Assembly (NCBI GenBank): GCA_013176395.1
Contig: JABMLP010000005.1
Coordinates: 1,426,001 to 1,490,000 of the forward strand
Source of the DNA: Venturia oleaginea
Lineage: Eukaryota; Ascomycota; Dothideomycetes; Venturiales; Venturiaceae
Direction: 5' to 3'
Length of the DNA stretch: 64,000 nucleotides
This document shows, piece by piece, positions 1-12,418 of this stretch. Position 1 is the first letter of the stretch, and the number at the start of each line of letters is the position of its first letter. The position numbers were made by a program, and so were the translations under genes. Under the pieces are notes generated by a model, which worked only from the letters and a program-made list of their open reading frames with translations, had not been told where the DNA came from and ran no database searches.

Positions 1-3000
1 ATTGACATCTGGAACTGCTGGATCCGGGTTTGTGATGGTCATCTGTTGGACTGCATTGGCCACTTCATCAATTTCCAATGTTTTCGCGTCGGCAGGATCG
101 GCGACCACTTCTGTCGCACATTCCACGATGGGAGTTCTTTCAAGTTTGTCGAGACAAACGCGCACTGTTTTTGCGAGTTTGTATGGTCCAAAGGGGTGGG
201 ACACAGCTTCGATCCTCTCGGATCTGGACGTCAGGTGAGTGACTGCCCGTCGAGAAGATGCAGTGCATAATACAATGATCATGGGCCCATCATCACTCGT
301 GAGCGCTTTCGGAAGCATATTCAAGAGGTCAGAGAGATCGGCCTCATCAGTGACAATGATATCCGGGACATTGGTTCTCGATAGGGTACTAGTTACCTCG
401 AAGCCAAACCACCCTGCGAAACAACGATTGATGGCATCTCTCATCATTTTCGCCGTCCCACTTGAACTGCTGGATGGTATTTTTCCGGGGAAGAGCATCG
501 CCTTCCGGCCTCGCGTTTTTTGCTGCACAATCTGCAGACTTTCGTCCTTGATACGCTCAATACTTCCCGCCGATGATGGTGTCGATCCGGATGCTCCTGA
601 GCTGCTTCCAGCGCCAGCACCATGGGCGCTCAGCGTCATTGGGAACGTCACGGTAACTTCTGTGCCAACCCCGACCGTGGAGTCGATATTGATCTCACCA
701 TTGAGCATCGCGACCATGGACTTGACCAGAGAAAGGCCCAGGCCCGTGCCAGGTGCGATGGAATTCTCCTGGGCAAATGGTGTGTAAAGTTTTGTCCTCA
801 TAAACTGTGGTGACATTCCCTGGCCCGTGTCTGTGATTATCAGGCGCACAGTCGTCGCCAGAGGTGTATCAGTAGCATCATCTTTATGCCTAGACGCGCT
901 TTGAGACTCGAGCTTGACACGAATGAAGCCTTGACGCGTGTATTTGAGACTGTTGCCGAAAATATTCATGATGATCCTTCTGAAAGCGCCAGGCTGGGTA
1001 ATGAAAGTCCAGTCTTTGCGCGAGGCGCGCGGAGAGATGTCAAGAATGATTTCGACGTCTTTCTTGCCCGGCACTGACTGCTTGGAGACATCTGTCGTCA
1101 AATCAATCGCGTCAACTCCAGTTAGACTGTCTTTGAACACCTGGCCGGTAGCCACACCTTCCACGACCTCCTCTGTGATCGCTGCGAGGTCCACATCTCC
1201 ATAGATATTGAGCTGTGGCTGGCCATCATTTTGCATCGAGCCTGTATTGAGCTGTCCTTTCTTCTTCCGTGCTTTGTTAGCGTTTCGCTCAAACGCGTTG
1301 ATCTTGCTGTAGTCCAGGACCATATTGATTGTGTCAAGCAACGTCCTGGCGCAACTGTCCGCGGTGTCGATCAGGGATTTCTGGAATGAGGACATATCTG
1401 TGTCTCCTAGAAATTCGCATGATGCGAGAATGCCATGCAAAGGTGATCGCAATTCGTGACTGACGGAGCCAATGAAGTCACTCTTCTGTTGGTCTGCTGC
1501 AGTGGTCGCCAGTCGTGTAATTTCTGTCATCACACAGTTGCAGAACGCGATGCAATAAAGAAAGTCGGGATTGTTGGAGAAGGTGCGAAACTCTGAAGTC
1601 GTGTATGCGAAGAATGCCGAGAATCTCGATGCCGATGCGTCCCATAAAGGCAGGAAAATGACCTGGAGAGCGCCTGGAAAATGTTTGTTGAGCAAGGCCC
1701 CTTCGGCCTTGGAGGGTGTTAGCGTCTTTGCCTTTGGGACTTCATATGGGGTTCCGAATTCGTCACCATCTGAGCTCGAGGTGATGATATTTTCTGGATC
1801 CAAGTTGAACAATTTCCCTCTAGGATGTCTTTTGATCAGTTTTTCCATATCTTCATTTGCCAGTGGCGTGAATGAGAAATCGTCGTTCAAATCGTGTTTG
1901 TCTCGTCGAGGGGAGTAAGCAAGCACTTCGGTCGGCTTTTTTCCTGACGGCGTCACCTCTGGCGGTTGTCCAAATCGAGACGGCCCCCAGGAGCTTGAAG
2001 ATTTGAATGTTGCAGCACCTATCGAGTCTCTTCGTCGTATCATGTCTCCTGGATCGCTATCATCGCTTGTGTTTGGAGATGCCTCAGATTGCCTTGTACT
2101 GCGACGTTTCTACGCTAGCGTTAGCTCGATTCGCATTTGTCCGTGCATCCTAATTGCCGTATGATCGCAAGTGCAAATCTAAGAATACGAAGGAAAAACG
2201 TACACTTCGGTAGGAAGTTGAGGTATCCATGAATACAACACCACCAGCTTGCAACGATAATGAATCATACAATAGGTTCGCAGCGCGTTGAAATGTTTCC
2301 ATGTGGTCGTCCTCCTCGACGCGTTTGCTTGACTCGTCAGTTGAGTAGCGGTCCGAACCAATGTGACTCGCTGGAGGTAATGGGGTCAAAGTCTCTGCGG
2401 ATGGCCTCGTTTGGTCTTTAGACAATACCATACGCTCGGCAGTCTCAACGCTAGGTATAGACTTCCTGCTTTTCAGCCTGGCGCTGGAATGAACAGAGCC
2501 TTGCGATGTTCTCCTCCTGTGTCTCCGAATTTGATTTTCAGGATCCACAAACGCAGCCAGACACATATTCATGTGCAAACTCCTTTTTCGATCCTCCTTC
2601 TCTTTGACGTTTTCGTAGTGTGCCATGACATTCTCGGCCATGGTTGCCAGAAACATCTGGTTTGCACGGCTGATGGGTTCGCGAACCTTGTTGTCCATTG
2701 CAAATAGCGAGCCAATTGCCACACCTTTCTTTGTGCGCAAAGGCACGCCACAGTAGTATTTGAAAAAAGGAGCCTCAGCCACAAAAGGCAGCGTATTGAA
2801 GCGGTCGTCCTTTTCCAGGTCCAGGACCTCGAATATGGCAGGATCCCCGTTGGCACGCGGTAGTTCCTGGATGGTATGCTCACACAGCCGTCCGACCTTT
2901 GGAACTTCTACACATCCTGCCCAGATGGCGTCGCTCGGGTCATCGTACTGTGAATGGTCGCTTAGATCCAACGTCTTTGTTGATTCGGCCACGAAGTATT

Positions 3001-3299
3001 GTGTTTCTCGATCGATCAAACTGACCATGGCCCGCTGGCAGTTGAGCCGCCATGCTACGAGCTGTGCGTGGGAGGTAAGGATGGTATCGGGGATGGTATT
3101 CTTGGTGGTACAGAATGCGCTGGTCTTGGGGATGAAGTATTTGTATAGCTAAAATACGTGTCAGTAAAGATGTAAAAAAGAGGCTCGATTGGTATGGCAC
3201 CTCTCTTGCTCGCCTGCTATCAGCCTGGGCCTCAGTAAGCAAAGTTGAATTCGAGGCCATCTGCAGCTCTGATCCGGTCCTCTCGTCCCCAGCTGCCAA
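1..3299 (-). CDS. Hybrid histidine kinase with GAF domain, 3' end off the window
   Basis: Cytosolic two-component sensor: autophosphorylates a histidine and passes phosphate to a C-terminal receiver, which lies beyond position 1. Three exons read through: 3299-3201, 3148-2204 and 2109-<1, with introns 3149-3200 and 2110-2203 (clear GT/AG and branch sites). The N-terminus has the RELYKYFIPK and AQLVAWRLN..MVSLIDRETQYFVAE stretch of a GAF-type domain. A second GAF-like block (FQRAANLLYDSLSLQAGGVVFMD) follows a low-complexity linker. The dimerisation H-box SVSHELRSPLHG is at about 1432-1466, followed by the N-box IIMNIFGNSLKYT, the G box TDTGQGMS, PFAQE and GTGLGLSLV. The start could be either of two in-frame ATGs (3299 or 13 codons later). 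The kinase core is intact; input signal unknown. Confidence 0.88.
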
Positions 3300-4806
3300 C
3301 GGGGTGTCTCAAAAAAGAATGGCGACGCTGTGAAGGTGCGGATATTCGGATTAGGCCATATAGGAAGTGCGGAGGCGAGGCGAGGCGAGGTTGATGGGTG
3401 ACAAGGTATTTGCAAAGTATTGCAGGCAGGCCCTACGTCACCGATCTGGAGTAACGCAGTCGGTGAAGATGGTCAGGAATTGAGCAACGAGCGAGGGTCA
3501 GTCCATGTTGGGCTATGAATGAAGGGAGTAGAGATATCTCAGCTACTGGCGGGCAGCACGTTTCCTGTCTTTTCCCCGAAGATAGCCTGATTTAAGTAAA
3601 GTCTTAGTGAGCGACCGAGCGCCTTTTGTCCATGAGGCAAGGCGGCATATTAGTGGAGTGCCGCCTACTTTTCAGGGTAGGGCAAGGGCCAGCAGCGGCC
3701 AGAAGAGAGGCAGCACGGGAAAGGCGAGGGGGCCTAGACCGCCATACACAGCAGAACTTTCCCCATGGATGAAGGCGTCTCCAACCGTCAGCTACAAGTT
3801 GCCGTCGTGGTGGTGAACTTGATGATCCGAGGGGTCCAGAGGATCCAGAGGGTCCAGAGGGTCCAGAGCCCATCCAGGTGGCGCAAATCTCGCAGGGTTC
3901 CATATTGCTTCCAGTTGCTGTCTTTTCCGTGCCAATAAGAATCGAGTCGTCCACGTCTCTGTAGCAATTCCAGATCTTTTCACTTCCGCGCTGGGTGAGA
4001 GGAGATGCTTGTTTCGAGAGTCTTCAGATTGCACAGACAGAGCATCAATTGGCGATGTTCATGGGCGCCCAGGATGTTCATAGCATCTGTTGGCTTTGCT
4101 GACACTCACCCGAGTTGCTGGTGGCCGTTCCAGTATTCCGGATGGAGGTGATGGGATATCAGCAGGCTGATGTGCATCGGATAGGGGTGAGCAGATCCGT
4201 CTGTCTGTTCACTGCTGGGGACTGGATCGAGGGTAGTTCTGGTGTAGGCGTCTAATCTAGTCCTAACGACTATCGTAGACGCTATCGCTGCGAATTGTCT
4301 TTAGCTCTGCTGGCCTGACAAAAGCTTTCTTCGTGTTGTATGTGCTAGGCAACAATTTACCGGCTAAGCCCCTAGTCTCTAGCTTTCTCACAACATCTCG
4401 AACAATGTTCGACCTAGTACTCGACAATATCAACACCACCACCGTCCCGCGACAACGAAGGTAACAACAGATAGAGTAGGCGTTACCAAAATAATAGTAA
4501 CAACTTACAAGACTAACATACTGGAGGTGAGTGTAAGCGTAGTAGAATTAGATTTTTGATAAGAGTGTTGATGTTAGTGTTGCATTCGTTGGACTTTTAC
4601 TTGCTGGTGGAATCTTTCAGCCTATCGCTAGCTGACAAAGAGGCTGTGTTGTCGCGACGTTTAGTTGCTATTTTACTAATACTACATTACTTCAACTACA
4701 CTCACACTACCTCAATCACACACACATACTGGGTTGAAGACGAGAAACGTAAGTTAACCAGCAATAGCGTATATATCAAACTAACGACCTCTCCAGAACA
4801 TTTAGC
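3300..4806. other. Intergenic region with a short 9-bp tandem repeat
   Basis: No convincing gene. About 3832-3868 holds roughly four units of a GGTCCAGAG-type 9-bp repeat. The first few hundred bases are the presumed promoter of the histidine kinase on the minus strand. Confidence 0.4.
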
Positions 4807-5277
4807 ATGTCGACACCCAAGTACAAACCCGTCGATGCGAAAACACCTCAGAATGGTCCAGCTAGGTATATTTTCTAATAGTATCAACTAATATATAATA
4901 CTAACCGTAACCACAGCGAGAACGCCACGAACAATGCCAAAACAACGCCAGTCTCCCAAAAGTAGCCAGCAAACTTCCTCACCCTCCTATGCGAGCTGCG
5001 CCAGAAAATCCTCCACCATGCCTACGTATTCAAGAAGAACTACGAGCTGAAGTACCAGTGCATGGTAGCTTTCAGTTATCTAATCAAGACCTGGGAAACC
5101 AAGATGAAAGAGCTTCACCCCACTATTAACGGGGACGTGGCATATGTCGTCGGTAAGCTCAAGGGGGAGTACGGTGGTGATGCAAAAACCTCGGAAGTTA
5201 TATCATGCTCGCCTCATTTCACTCAGTATTCTCTATATGCTTCACGGAAATTGGTGTTGGGAGAGCTACATTCATGA
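4807..5277 (+). pseudogene. ELRQ-family member, copy 1, one nonsense codon
   Basis: Two-exon member of the window's repeated small-protein family. Exon 1 4807-4865; intron 4866-4916 (GTATAT..CTAAC..CACAG); exon 2 from 4917. Splicing keeps the frame and gives a polar N-terminus. A TAG at 4963-4965 then sits three codons before the conserved block (FLTLLCELRQKILHHAY, from 4975). After the stop the same frame is open to the TGA ending at 5277 and includes W..KMKELHPTINGDVAYVVGKL, the family's C-terminal motif. All else being intact, one base change silences this copy. Function of the family is unknown; the ELR block resembles the F-box-like start of many fungal proteins. Confidence 0.6.
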
Positions 5278-5600
5278 AGTCTTTGGGCGTAATTTGAGTC
5301 ATGGGGAGCTGGAAGTACGACTTGAATACTCTTGAACACTATTAGGTTTGGATCAACACCTTTTACAATCTTACTAATAGAGGAATTTCCGTGTTAGCAC
5401 TTGGGTTCGTTGATGATGTAATACCGTATTACTCACAATCGAATAGACAATCTTTGACAACACTACAAAACTACACCTCAACCTCAGCCCCAAAACGCAC
5501 TCGACACCACCCCAGGTCAAGAGCCACCTCCAAGAACAAAAGCTTCACCTACCTACCTATCACCCACACCCACACCCACAGCCTCCCCATCACCCAAACC

Positions 5601-5965
5601 ATGACCCCTCCCAAGCAAAACCTCACTAAAACACCACAAACAACAAAGCCCAAACCACCACAAAACGCAACAACCAATCAACCACGCACCGGACCAATAT
5701 TCTCACCCTCCCCCGCGAACTACGCCAGAAGATTCCCACCGAAGCTCTCAAACTCCATCTCGAAAAAATACTCCCGATGAGCTTGGCTTGGACCTCGTTT
5801 ATATGCGTTCATATCTGGAGATGGTGCTCTATTCTTTAGAAAATGGATGGGAAGATTGTGGAGGATGTGGAGTATATTTCGAGGTTGGTTAGGGGGAGGC
5901 ATTGGGCGTTGGGGACGGGGGATGGGATTGTTGCAGTTGGTTGTGAGGAGGTTTGGAGGGGATGA
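5601..5965 (+). pseudogene. ELRQ-family member, copy 2, frameshifted
   Basis: ATG at 5601 opens a Pro/Lys/Thr-rich N-terminus like other copies. A frame change before the conserved block follows: the motif ILTLPRELRQKI is in another frame from about 5699. That frame meets TAG at 5837-5839 and continues in phase through KMDGKIVEDVEYISRL, the C-terminal family motif, to TGA at 5963-5965. Frameshift plus nonsense make it a dead copy. Confidence 0.55.
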
Positions 5966-7006
5966 GGTGGTAATAAGGTGGGTTTGGAGGAGGTGTTGTC
6001 GTTTTGGAGATTGGTGGGGAGGGTTGGGAGATGGATGGATATGCGGTTTTGATAGGCGTAATCCGAGGTGAAGTATGGACGTTTCTTTCTGGTGTTTTGG
6101 TGCTGTTGGTGAGGGGTGGTGTCTGGATGTTGGGGTATTTGGAGCGATGCGTAAGTATAGTAGACTTCCAGTCTTCAGCGTAGATATATTGGTCTTTCCA
6201 ACCATTCGTCAGAAGACATGAGGAGAAGAAGCGTCAACTCAATATACTGTATCCAGTATTTCAAACAGCCATTCCATCTTCCCAATCTCCGTCCTCACTC
6301 CTGAGAAACTCATAATATCCTCAATCTCCCCCGTCCAGCCTGGTCACGCTACCGAAGCCTCGTCCCACCCCTTAATCCCCTAAAAGAATCACAGAAAGCC
6401 TGCTAGAACATATTAAGTCCCCCCCAGAATTCTTCTCCCGGCTATTACACCATTCGACAGTACCCCGTACCTCCTCCTTAATCTCCTCAACAACAAATCC
6501 CAAATCCTCCACAATCAAAGCAGGGAAATCATTCATTCTCACTCTCATCTCAGAAATCTAGAAGCCAGCGTCCACGCCAATTTCGTGTCTTCGCGGGACG
6601 AGGAGTGTGGTCAAAGCACGAATCGAAGAAAAATCTTTTAGCGGATCTCGCGGGGTGAGGACTGTGGTGGATTCTATACTGGGCGTCTTTCCGATATTCT
6701 GTTTCCCTCTTCTATGTGCGGCTTTCTTCTTTGAGCCTGGCATACGTGAACTATAGAATAACTTACTCGCCTTTTGAAGTTCGTAATGTTCGCGTTTCGG
6801 TACTGTTGATAGTCACATGTGAAGATCAAAAGAGACTCGCGATCATAATTGCTTAGTGTTCCGAAGGTATTTGTAAAAAACGCGAGTAACCATCACGTGA
6901 TAGAGAAGAAAAATCAGCCCGAAGGTACCAGTCACGTACTATAAGTTTCTTTCTGGTCCACAACAATTTACTTCGTGAAATTTGCCACCATGCCACACCC
7001 CAATCA
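5966..7006. other. Intergenic region between ELRQ copies 2 and 3
   Basis: Only short chance ORFs seen; G-rich at the left, AT-richer to the right. It presumably holds the promoter of the next copy, and an ATG in a strong context at 6990 opens a 32-codon upstream ORF (see next gene). Confidence 0.35.
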
Positions 7007-7524
7007 ATGGACGAAGAAGAGAGCCAGAGAACGTACTATCAACGTGCAGCTCCAGGACAATATGCCCCTGCAGGTCGCGAAAAAATGAGGTACAGTCGCC
7101 TAAAGGTGCACAATTGGAATCACTAATACGATGCAGAACGTCGACAGAACTCACATCAGCCACCATGTCGCCGCCAACAGACAAGCTCCCGATTCCGACA
7201 ACAAAACAACCAACCTCCTTTTTCTCTCTTCCCCGCGAATTGCGCCAACATATCTTTCTCATTGCTGTAGCGGACTCTTCTCTTCCTCTATGCCCTTCTA
7301 TTCTTGCAGTCAAAACCATCGGTCAGCATGCAAGCTGTTGGGCGGCCGATTTTGCCAGGATTCATCCAGACTTGAGAGCGGATGTCGACTTTGCTGCTGT
7401 CAATTTCAAGAAGAGATTCGAGGATCTACACTCTTTGGTATGGATAAAACATGATGGGACAACTTTGAAAACTGGAGTAACTTGGGGAAAATTGGGAACT
7501 AATGCGTTAGGATGGAGCGATTGA
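7007..7524 (+). CDS. ELRQ-family small protein, copy 3 (intact)
   Basis: Exons 7007-7089 and 7137-7524, intron 7090-7136 (GTACAG, CACTAAT branch, GATGCAG). Splicing joins the frames into a 156-residue product; a shorter 119-residue form would start at the ATG at 7165 (context CCACCATGT). Motifs in order: Pro/Thr-rich leader, SFFSLPRELRQHIFLIAV, then CWAADFARIHPDLRADVDF, the W..H..DV signature. No signal peptide or membrane segment, so probably intracellular. An out-of-frame ATG at 6990 in a good context (GCCACCATG) gives a 32-codon upstream ORF ending at 7088, which could dampen translation. Function unknown. Confidence 0.55.
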
Positions 7525-7800
7525 GGTGTAAGTGGGTGGGCTGTAGGATGGTAAAATGGACTGGTCTATGAAATGTTACCTGGTATCTGTGTTAGCACTA
7601 GCAGCATAGCATTTTTTCCAGAAATCAATCTATTGACACATTACTTTCCGCCGACAAATTTTTATTCATAACACGGCAGCAACTCTCGTGTGCCTCGACA
7701 CGTACTTTTGTCCCCTTGGTCACAACTTCACAACCAGTATAAGTCCCTCTTTACAACTGGAGTCCAGTTGCTGACCAGCAACTTCAAGCTTTTAGTCACC

Positions 7801-8346
7801 ATGGCGCCAACAATCAAGGCTACCCTCTTCCTCTCCCTTTTGAGGAAGCTACGCCAACAAGCATTGCTCTCCGCCATCGAGGACAACTGTCTTCGTCCGA
7901 GCTACTTCATATATTATAACGACCTTCGCTATGACGCACACCGCTAGGCGGAGAAGATGGGTGAGGTTCATATGGGTCTAGGTGCGGATGTTGGATTCGT
8001 TAAAAAAAGCTTCGATAAGAGATGCGAGAGCTTGGATGACGAGCCTTCGATTATGACCAGACGTACCTTGTGTACTCATGAGCGGCGGCATTATGAACAC
8101 AGAATCTCAGCAGAGGAATTATTGTCCGTCCTCTGTTGTATAAAGATCATCGATACCGCAGATAAACCCAATATAGCACAACTCACCTACCTACCTTTGG
8201 CAAGTGAACCCCACCAAAATGTTTACCTAGAAGCACCAAAAAAACCTCAGCATGAGGATGCCAGCGCAGGAGCACTCAGAGGGACCTGCCATTGTTGTAG
8301 GACATCAGCTGTTTTAATCGAGCTGCTTCTCAAACCGTTCACCTAG
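7801..8346 (+). pseudogene. ELRQ-family member, copy 4, W-to-TAG nonsense
   Basis: ATG at 7801 (CACCATGG context). Motif FLSLLRKLRQQALLSAIED follows. At 7945-7947 a TAG stands exactly where copy 3 has the conserved tryptophan, 14 residues before the DVxF motif (AEKMGEVHMGLGADVGF follows the stop in phase). The frame then stays open to 8346. The change TGG to TAG is a G-to-A transition, as expected from C-to-T damage on the other strand. Confidence 0.55.
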
Positions 8347-8424
8347 ACCAATTGATTTTTCTCCAGATTATTCGCTGCCGCTTCAGCACTCAGCACATCA
8401 TCAAGCGCGAGGCAAAAGCAACGA

Positions 8425-8650
8425 GCGAGCTTCCTCTCCTCCACGCCAGTTACGCCAACAAATTTTCTTCCAAGTATACCACGACTTGATACCACATGAC
8501 GAACACGAAGCAGATTGGCGTCAAGATATGGGAGCAAGAGTTCTCTCCACGCAGGCTTGCTTCGGGCAAAGAGGAGACAATTATCGAAACCAGGTATTGG
8601 CGGAGACATCATACAAGAGATTGACCTTCATTACACCATCGCTGTCACTC
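8425..8650 (+). pseudogene. ELRQ-family relic, copy 5, frameshifted
   Basis: SFLSS in one frame and PRQLRQQIFFQVYHDL in the next (about 8427-8490), followed by ADWRQDMGA. The two halves of the hallmark motif are one base out of register, so this is a degraded copy. No start codon can be assigned with confidence. Confidence 0.45.
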
Positions 8651-9748
8651 TAGAATTTCTTGTTCTCCAATCTCTGAAAGCGGCGAAATAGGACGGCTTT
8701 CTCGAGTCGATGCCGAATCCTCCAAGCTCTTGCATAGGCCCTAGTCGAAAATATAGCCAGATACTGGACGCAGTAGCTCATGCCGTCGTCCCAATGTTGC
8801 CAAAGTCCTATATTGTACATGCTGACCAAATCGTTGGCTACGAGGTCTTAGCTGTGGGGTATGACGGCTGGTTTGTTCGGTCAAGTTCTGTGGTATTGGA
8901 GTGAAGAATGTCTGCCTGGAATCCGTGCATGGCTGCACGCTATGAAGTAGTCGCTACGGAGAGCTGATGCGAAGACAGACGCGCTGGAAAGGGGAGCCTC
9001 TTCGAGAGACAGCCCCACTACCTCAGGTGTGCACACTGTAAGCATACTGAAGAATGTCGTTTTAGCAGCATATGCCAGCCTGGGACCTGCCAAGGCGAGC
9101 GTGGCTCTCCGTATGGGCTCGTTGATGTGGTAGAGATAGTTGAGGAAAGCAAGAATTTGCCGGGAAGGAATGCGTCGCTGTAGACCCAGACACGTTGAGT
9201 GCTCTAAGCGTGAAGTCTTCAGACCGCCTATCACTTCGACTTCACCTCTACCTTTCTTCTCCATGCTATCGCCATCTACCTTCTACCACCACTTAATATT
9301 TCATTTCCCGTGAGTGCCTTCTCCCAAAACCCTTCTTTACGCTGCTGATTAACATGGTATGGTAGGGAAAGCGCCTTTCCTTCATTTGGAATCTCATCTT
9401 TCTTCGAAACCTGTGATGATATTACTGGCAGGCATGTCTCCAAAGATGAGGCCCTCAACCCGAATTGCTTCAGCTCGACCCGATATCTTCTCCCAATAGA
9501 TGTTGTTTTCTCTACCCAGCGAACATGGTCAATTATCTTTAGACACCGCCTCTACAAATTTGGTCGTGGTTTGTCATGTTGGTCGTTTAAGTTTACATCA
9601 ACCATGGTACACGAACAGGGTGCGAGAGATAGCCATTGTATAAAACACCGGCATTCGCACAGATCTCGGCAGAAACATCAAATTTCCTTACAATAGCCAA
9701 ATCAGCTTCACGTCTACGAAAAACCACACAATCAAGCTCTCTAGCTCG
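8651..9748. other. Intergenic region, nothing recognised
   Basis: Short overlapping ORFs on both strands without recognisable motifs. No repeat or RNA gene seen. Confidence 0.35.
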
Positions 9749-9766
9749 GTGCAAGATTCATCCAAG

Positions 9767-10120
9767 ATGCTGTCAAACCAGGTCTTACAAAGCAACCTGC
9801 TCTCCTTACCGGCGGAAATTCGCCAGCAGATCTTTTACGAGGTTCTACGTCCCGAAAAGGATGTAAACTTCTCCATCAGCGAACGCGGAAGTTTCTTGTG
9901 GCAATGTTTCCGATCATTAGGAATACAATTGCTAGAAATCAACATTGCCGTGCACAAATTTACTATTGAATCCCGAGCGATGGAGCTTAAGTTACGATAT
10001 CTTTCTTTACATGATGACATCGAGTGCATACTCGAGCGTTGGATGAAGGAGACCGACAAACTGCTGGAGACGTTCCACGAATTGACCGCCGAGGACGGTC
10101 TGAACGACCGCAGGACATGA
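9767..10120 (+). CDS. ELRQ-family small protein, copy 6 (intact)
   Basis: Single-exon frame of 117 residues from the ATG at 9767, or 123 from an in-frame ATG at 9749. NLLSLPAEIRQQIFYEVLRPEKD is the family block. The second half is more divergent: LHDDIECILERW replaces H..I..DVEYV..W. Acidic C-terminus. Open from start to stop, unlike most neighbours; could be expressed. Function unknown. Confidence 0.5.
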   Translation: MLSNQVLQSNLLSLPAEIRQQIFYEVLRPEKDVNFSISERGSFLWQCFRSLGIQLLEINIAVHKFTIESRAMELKLRYLSLHDDIECILERWMKETDKLLETFHELTAEDGLNDRRT

Positions 10121-10530
10121 AAATGATGCCGGAAACACTTATCCCACGACTGCGTCTCTTTCTTAGGATATAGATCGATCGGGGGGCTTTGTGGTTCATT
10201 CTACCCATGCTTTGATAACCATGAGATATTATGGATTGCGCAGTCGTGGAGCTTCATCCCGAAGTTGCTTAAGATATGGACCTCGTTCTTCTCACGTATA
10301 TTACAGCTTTGGTCGGGATGTTAAAGAGCTTGCTACCTAGCCCAGGAACGAGGCCGGAGAGATTTGTGGAAATGGCCTTTCTTAGTAGACTTTGTTCTGC
10401 CCCACAAGTCCTGGCATCAACCGAATTTCCTGCTCCATGTATTATGAGTCTTTCGCATTTTCTCGAGAGCTCTCTGTTATTGGAAATCTACACTTCTCGG
10501 TCAAAACTAAAAGTAAGACCTCCACCAAGA

Positions 10531-10853
10531 TGTCGGACAAGACGCCATCCTCTTTCCTCAGCTTTTGCACACGAGTTACGCCCGGAAATATTATCGCAAT
10601 CCGCTCTGCCACCACCAGGACCTTCAAATCCATCGAACCCATTTCGCATCGTCATGGATATGTTATTGATCTCTACAATGTAATAATCCCGGTTCCTAGC
10701 CCAAATATTGCTAAAACGACGAATTCGACTAATAGCCCGGGCACAAAACCTGAAACCGCCCACCCTCGACTAAAAACCCATACCGATTACGTCTTCGCTA
10801 CAAACATCAAGAAAGATATAAACAGGGTCTCCAATCCCGCAGAAAAGTCTTAG
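10531..10853 (+). pseudogene. ELRQ-family relic, copy 7, frameshifted
   Basis: ATG at 10531 gives MSDKTPSSFLS; the rest of the hallmark, AFAHELRPEILSQSA, is in the neighbouring frame from about 10559. The first frame stays open to 10853 with no family motif, so that ORF is a shadow. Degraded copy. Confidence 0.4.
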
Positions 10854-11882
10854 CACACGCAACACATCCGAGTCCACACTTAAGCGCATTTCAGAAAGCA
10901 TGTTATCGTCTCGATATCGATATCGCGAAGATACGCCTTGACAATATCTTCATGATTAACATCCCAGACAACGAAGCACGATTTTGGATATCGAAGATTC
11001 TCTCGCTACGATCTCGGTCGCTAGATCGTCGAGGTACCCTTCGAACAATGTGGCGTTGCTGTGCATTTTGATCGTAATTGATTTGGGAAATCAAGTTCCG
11101 CCATCGAGGCGATAGGGCTAGGTGTTTGTCGAAGTTGTGGATCACGAGGAGAAGAATTTGCTGTCGTCACTCGGCTGGGAGGAGGTAATGGAAGCTCGGT
11201 GGTTGTAATCGTGTGGTGGACATAATTTTCGTCTTATCAGTCGAGGTAGGGCGACAAGGATGGCGATGGTGATGAGTTCAATTGGCCCCCCAGATATTTT
11301 CCTGCGTAGATGCGGCACAATCCCGCATTCTAAGATCACAACCGAATCAAGCACCTGTACTGGTTTTGTTATTGCGAGATTTCTCAGGAATACGCATATA
11401 TAATGAGGAGTGGTGTGGGTTCGTCTCGGAGCCCGCCATGACATCTGATGACTCTTTTCCTAGCCCTGACCGATCAAGAGAACGAGAGAAACTAATTCGT
11501 CTCATCTGTACAGTTAAATCACAGCAGGAACTGGGGTAGCAAGTAAGGGTTTGGATATTGGGAGTTTCAAATAGACCACTCGATCAATTTGAATTCCTGC
11601 TAAGCGAAAGGAGTTCTTCCAGACGAGGCAGCGGGTCCTTGGAATGACTTGGACCGTGTTGCCAGTCTGGCCATGTTCAAGTCATGTCAAGATATCCAGA
11701 GAAGGTCCGTCAGTGTCCAGTCTATATAGCAGCGGAATAAGTTTTTTTTTAACCGTTGTTTAGCCGATAATCAACCGTCATTCAATTGAGAGTGGTTAAT
11801 CCCTAGTAGGGAAACCGGGTAGTATACTTTCAAATACCGTGGTTACAACAATCTCAAGGTCAACACTTCAGCAATTTTCTAA
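10854..11882. other. Intergenic region, nothing recognised
   Basis: Several 70-100-codon ORFs on both strands, none with a recognisable domain. An AT-rich stretch near 11740-11840 precedes the next family copy and is its likely promoter. Confidence 0.35.
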
Positions 11883-12418
11883 ATGACCACCAAAAAAGGT
11901 GTCTCAACCACAATTTTCGAGAATGAATAAAACTACTAACCAGTCTCTTCCCAGGAGCGACAATGCCGCAGCGCCGAAATAGAATCGGCTTCCTCACACT
12001 GCCACACGAACTTCGTCAAAAGATCCTCTTCGGAACCTACAGCCACAATAACTTCATCACCGAAAAAATGAAATCGGCGCTCTCAAACACAACGAAATGG
12101 AATTTCATGTGGGGTGTTGTCGAAGGCGAAACATCGGAGAACCGTGTGGTAGCGCTGGCAAAGAGTTTCAAAGCTTTCCAGGAACCCGGTCAGGCCCAAA
12201 TCGCGAAATTGGCATAGAGAACACAAAGAAAGAAACGTGTTGAGTATTGCAAGCGTTTGAAAAGCTATTAGGCATTGCTGGCCATTCTGGAAGCGGTCGA
12301 CTTCTGGACATCCACGTTGAAAGCAGCTCACAAGAACCTCGTTGAAGATATGGATTACGTTGAAGGCGTGATCAGAAAGGACGAGTTCATGGTGGCTCTG
12401 GAGGAACTTCGACCTTGA
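11883..12418 (+). pseudogene. ELRQ-family member, copy 8, two in-frame TAG codons
   Basis: Tiny exon 1 (11883-11898) spliced over 11899-11954 (GTGTCT, TACTAAC branch, TTCCCAG) into exon 2; the frame is kept. GFLTLPHELRQKILFGTY is the hallmark. The frame ends at TAG 12215-12217, so an 89-residue product is possible. The same phase continues through a second TAG (12269-12271) and on to FWTSTLKAAHKNLVEDMDYVEGVI, the family's C-terminal motif, ending at TGA 12416-12418. This suggests an ancestral protein of about 160 residues cut by two amber codons. Confidence 0.5.
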
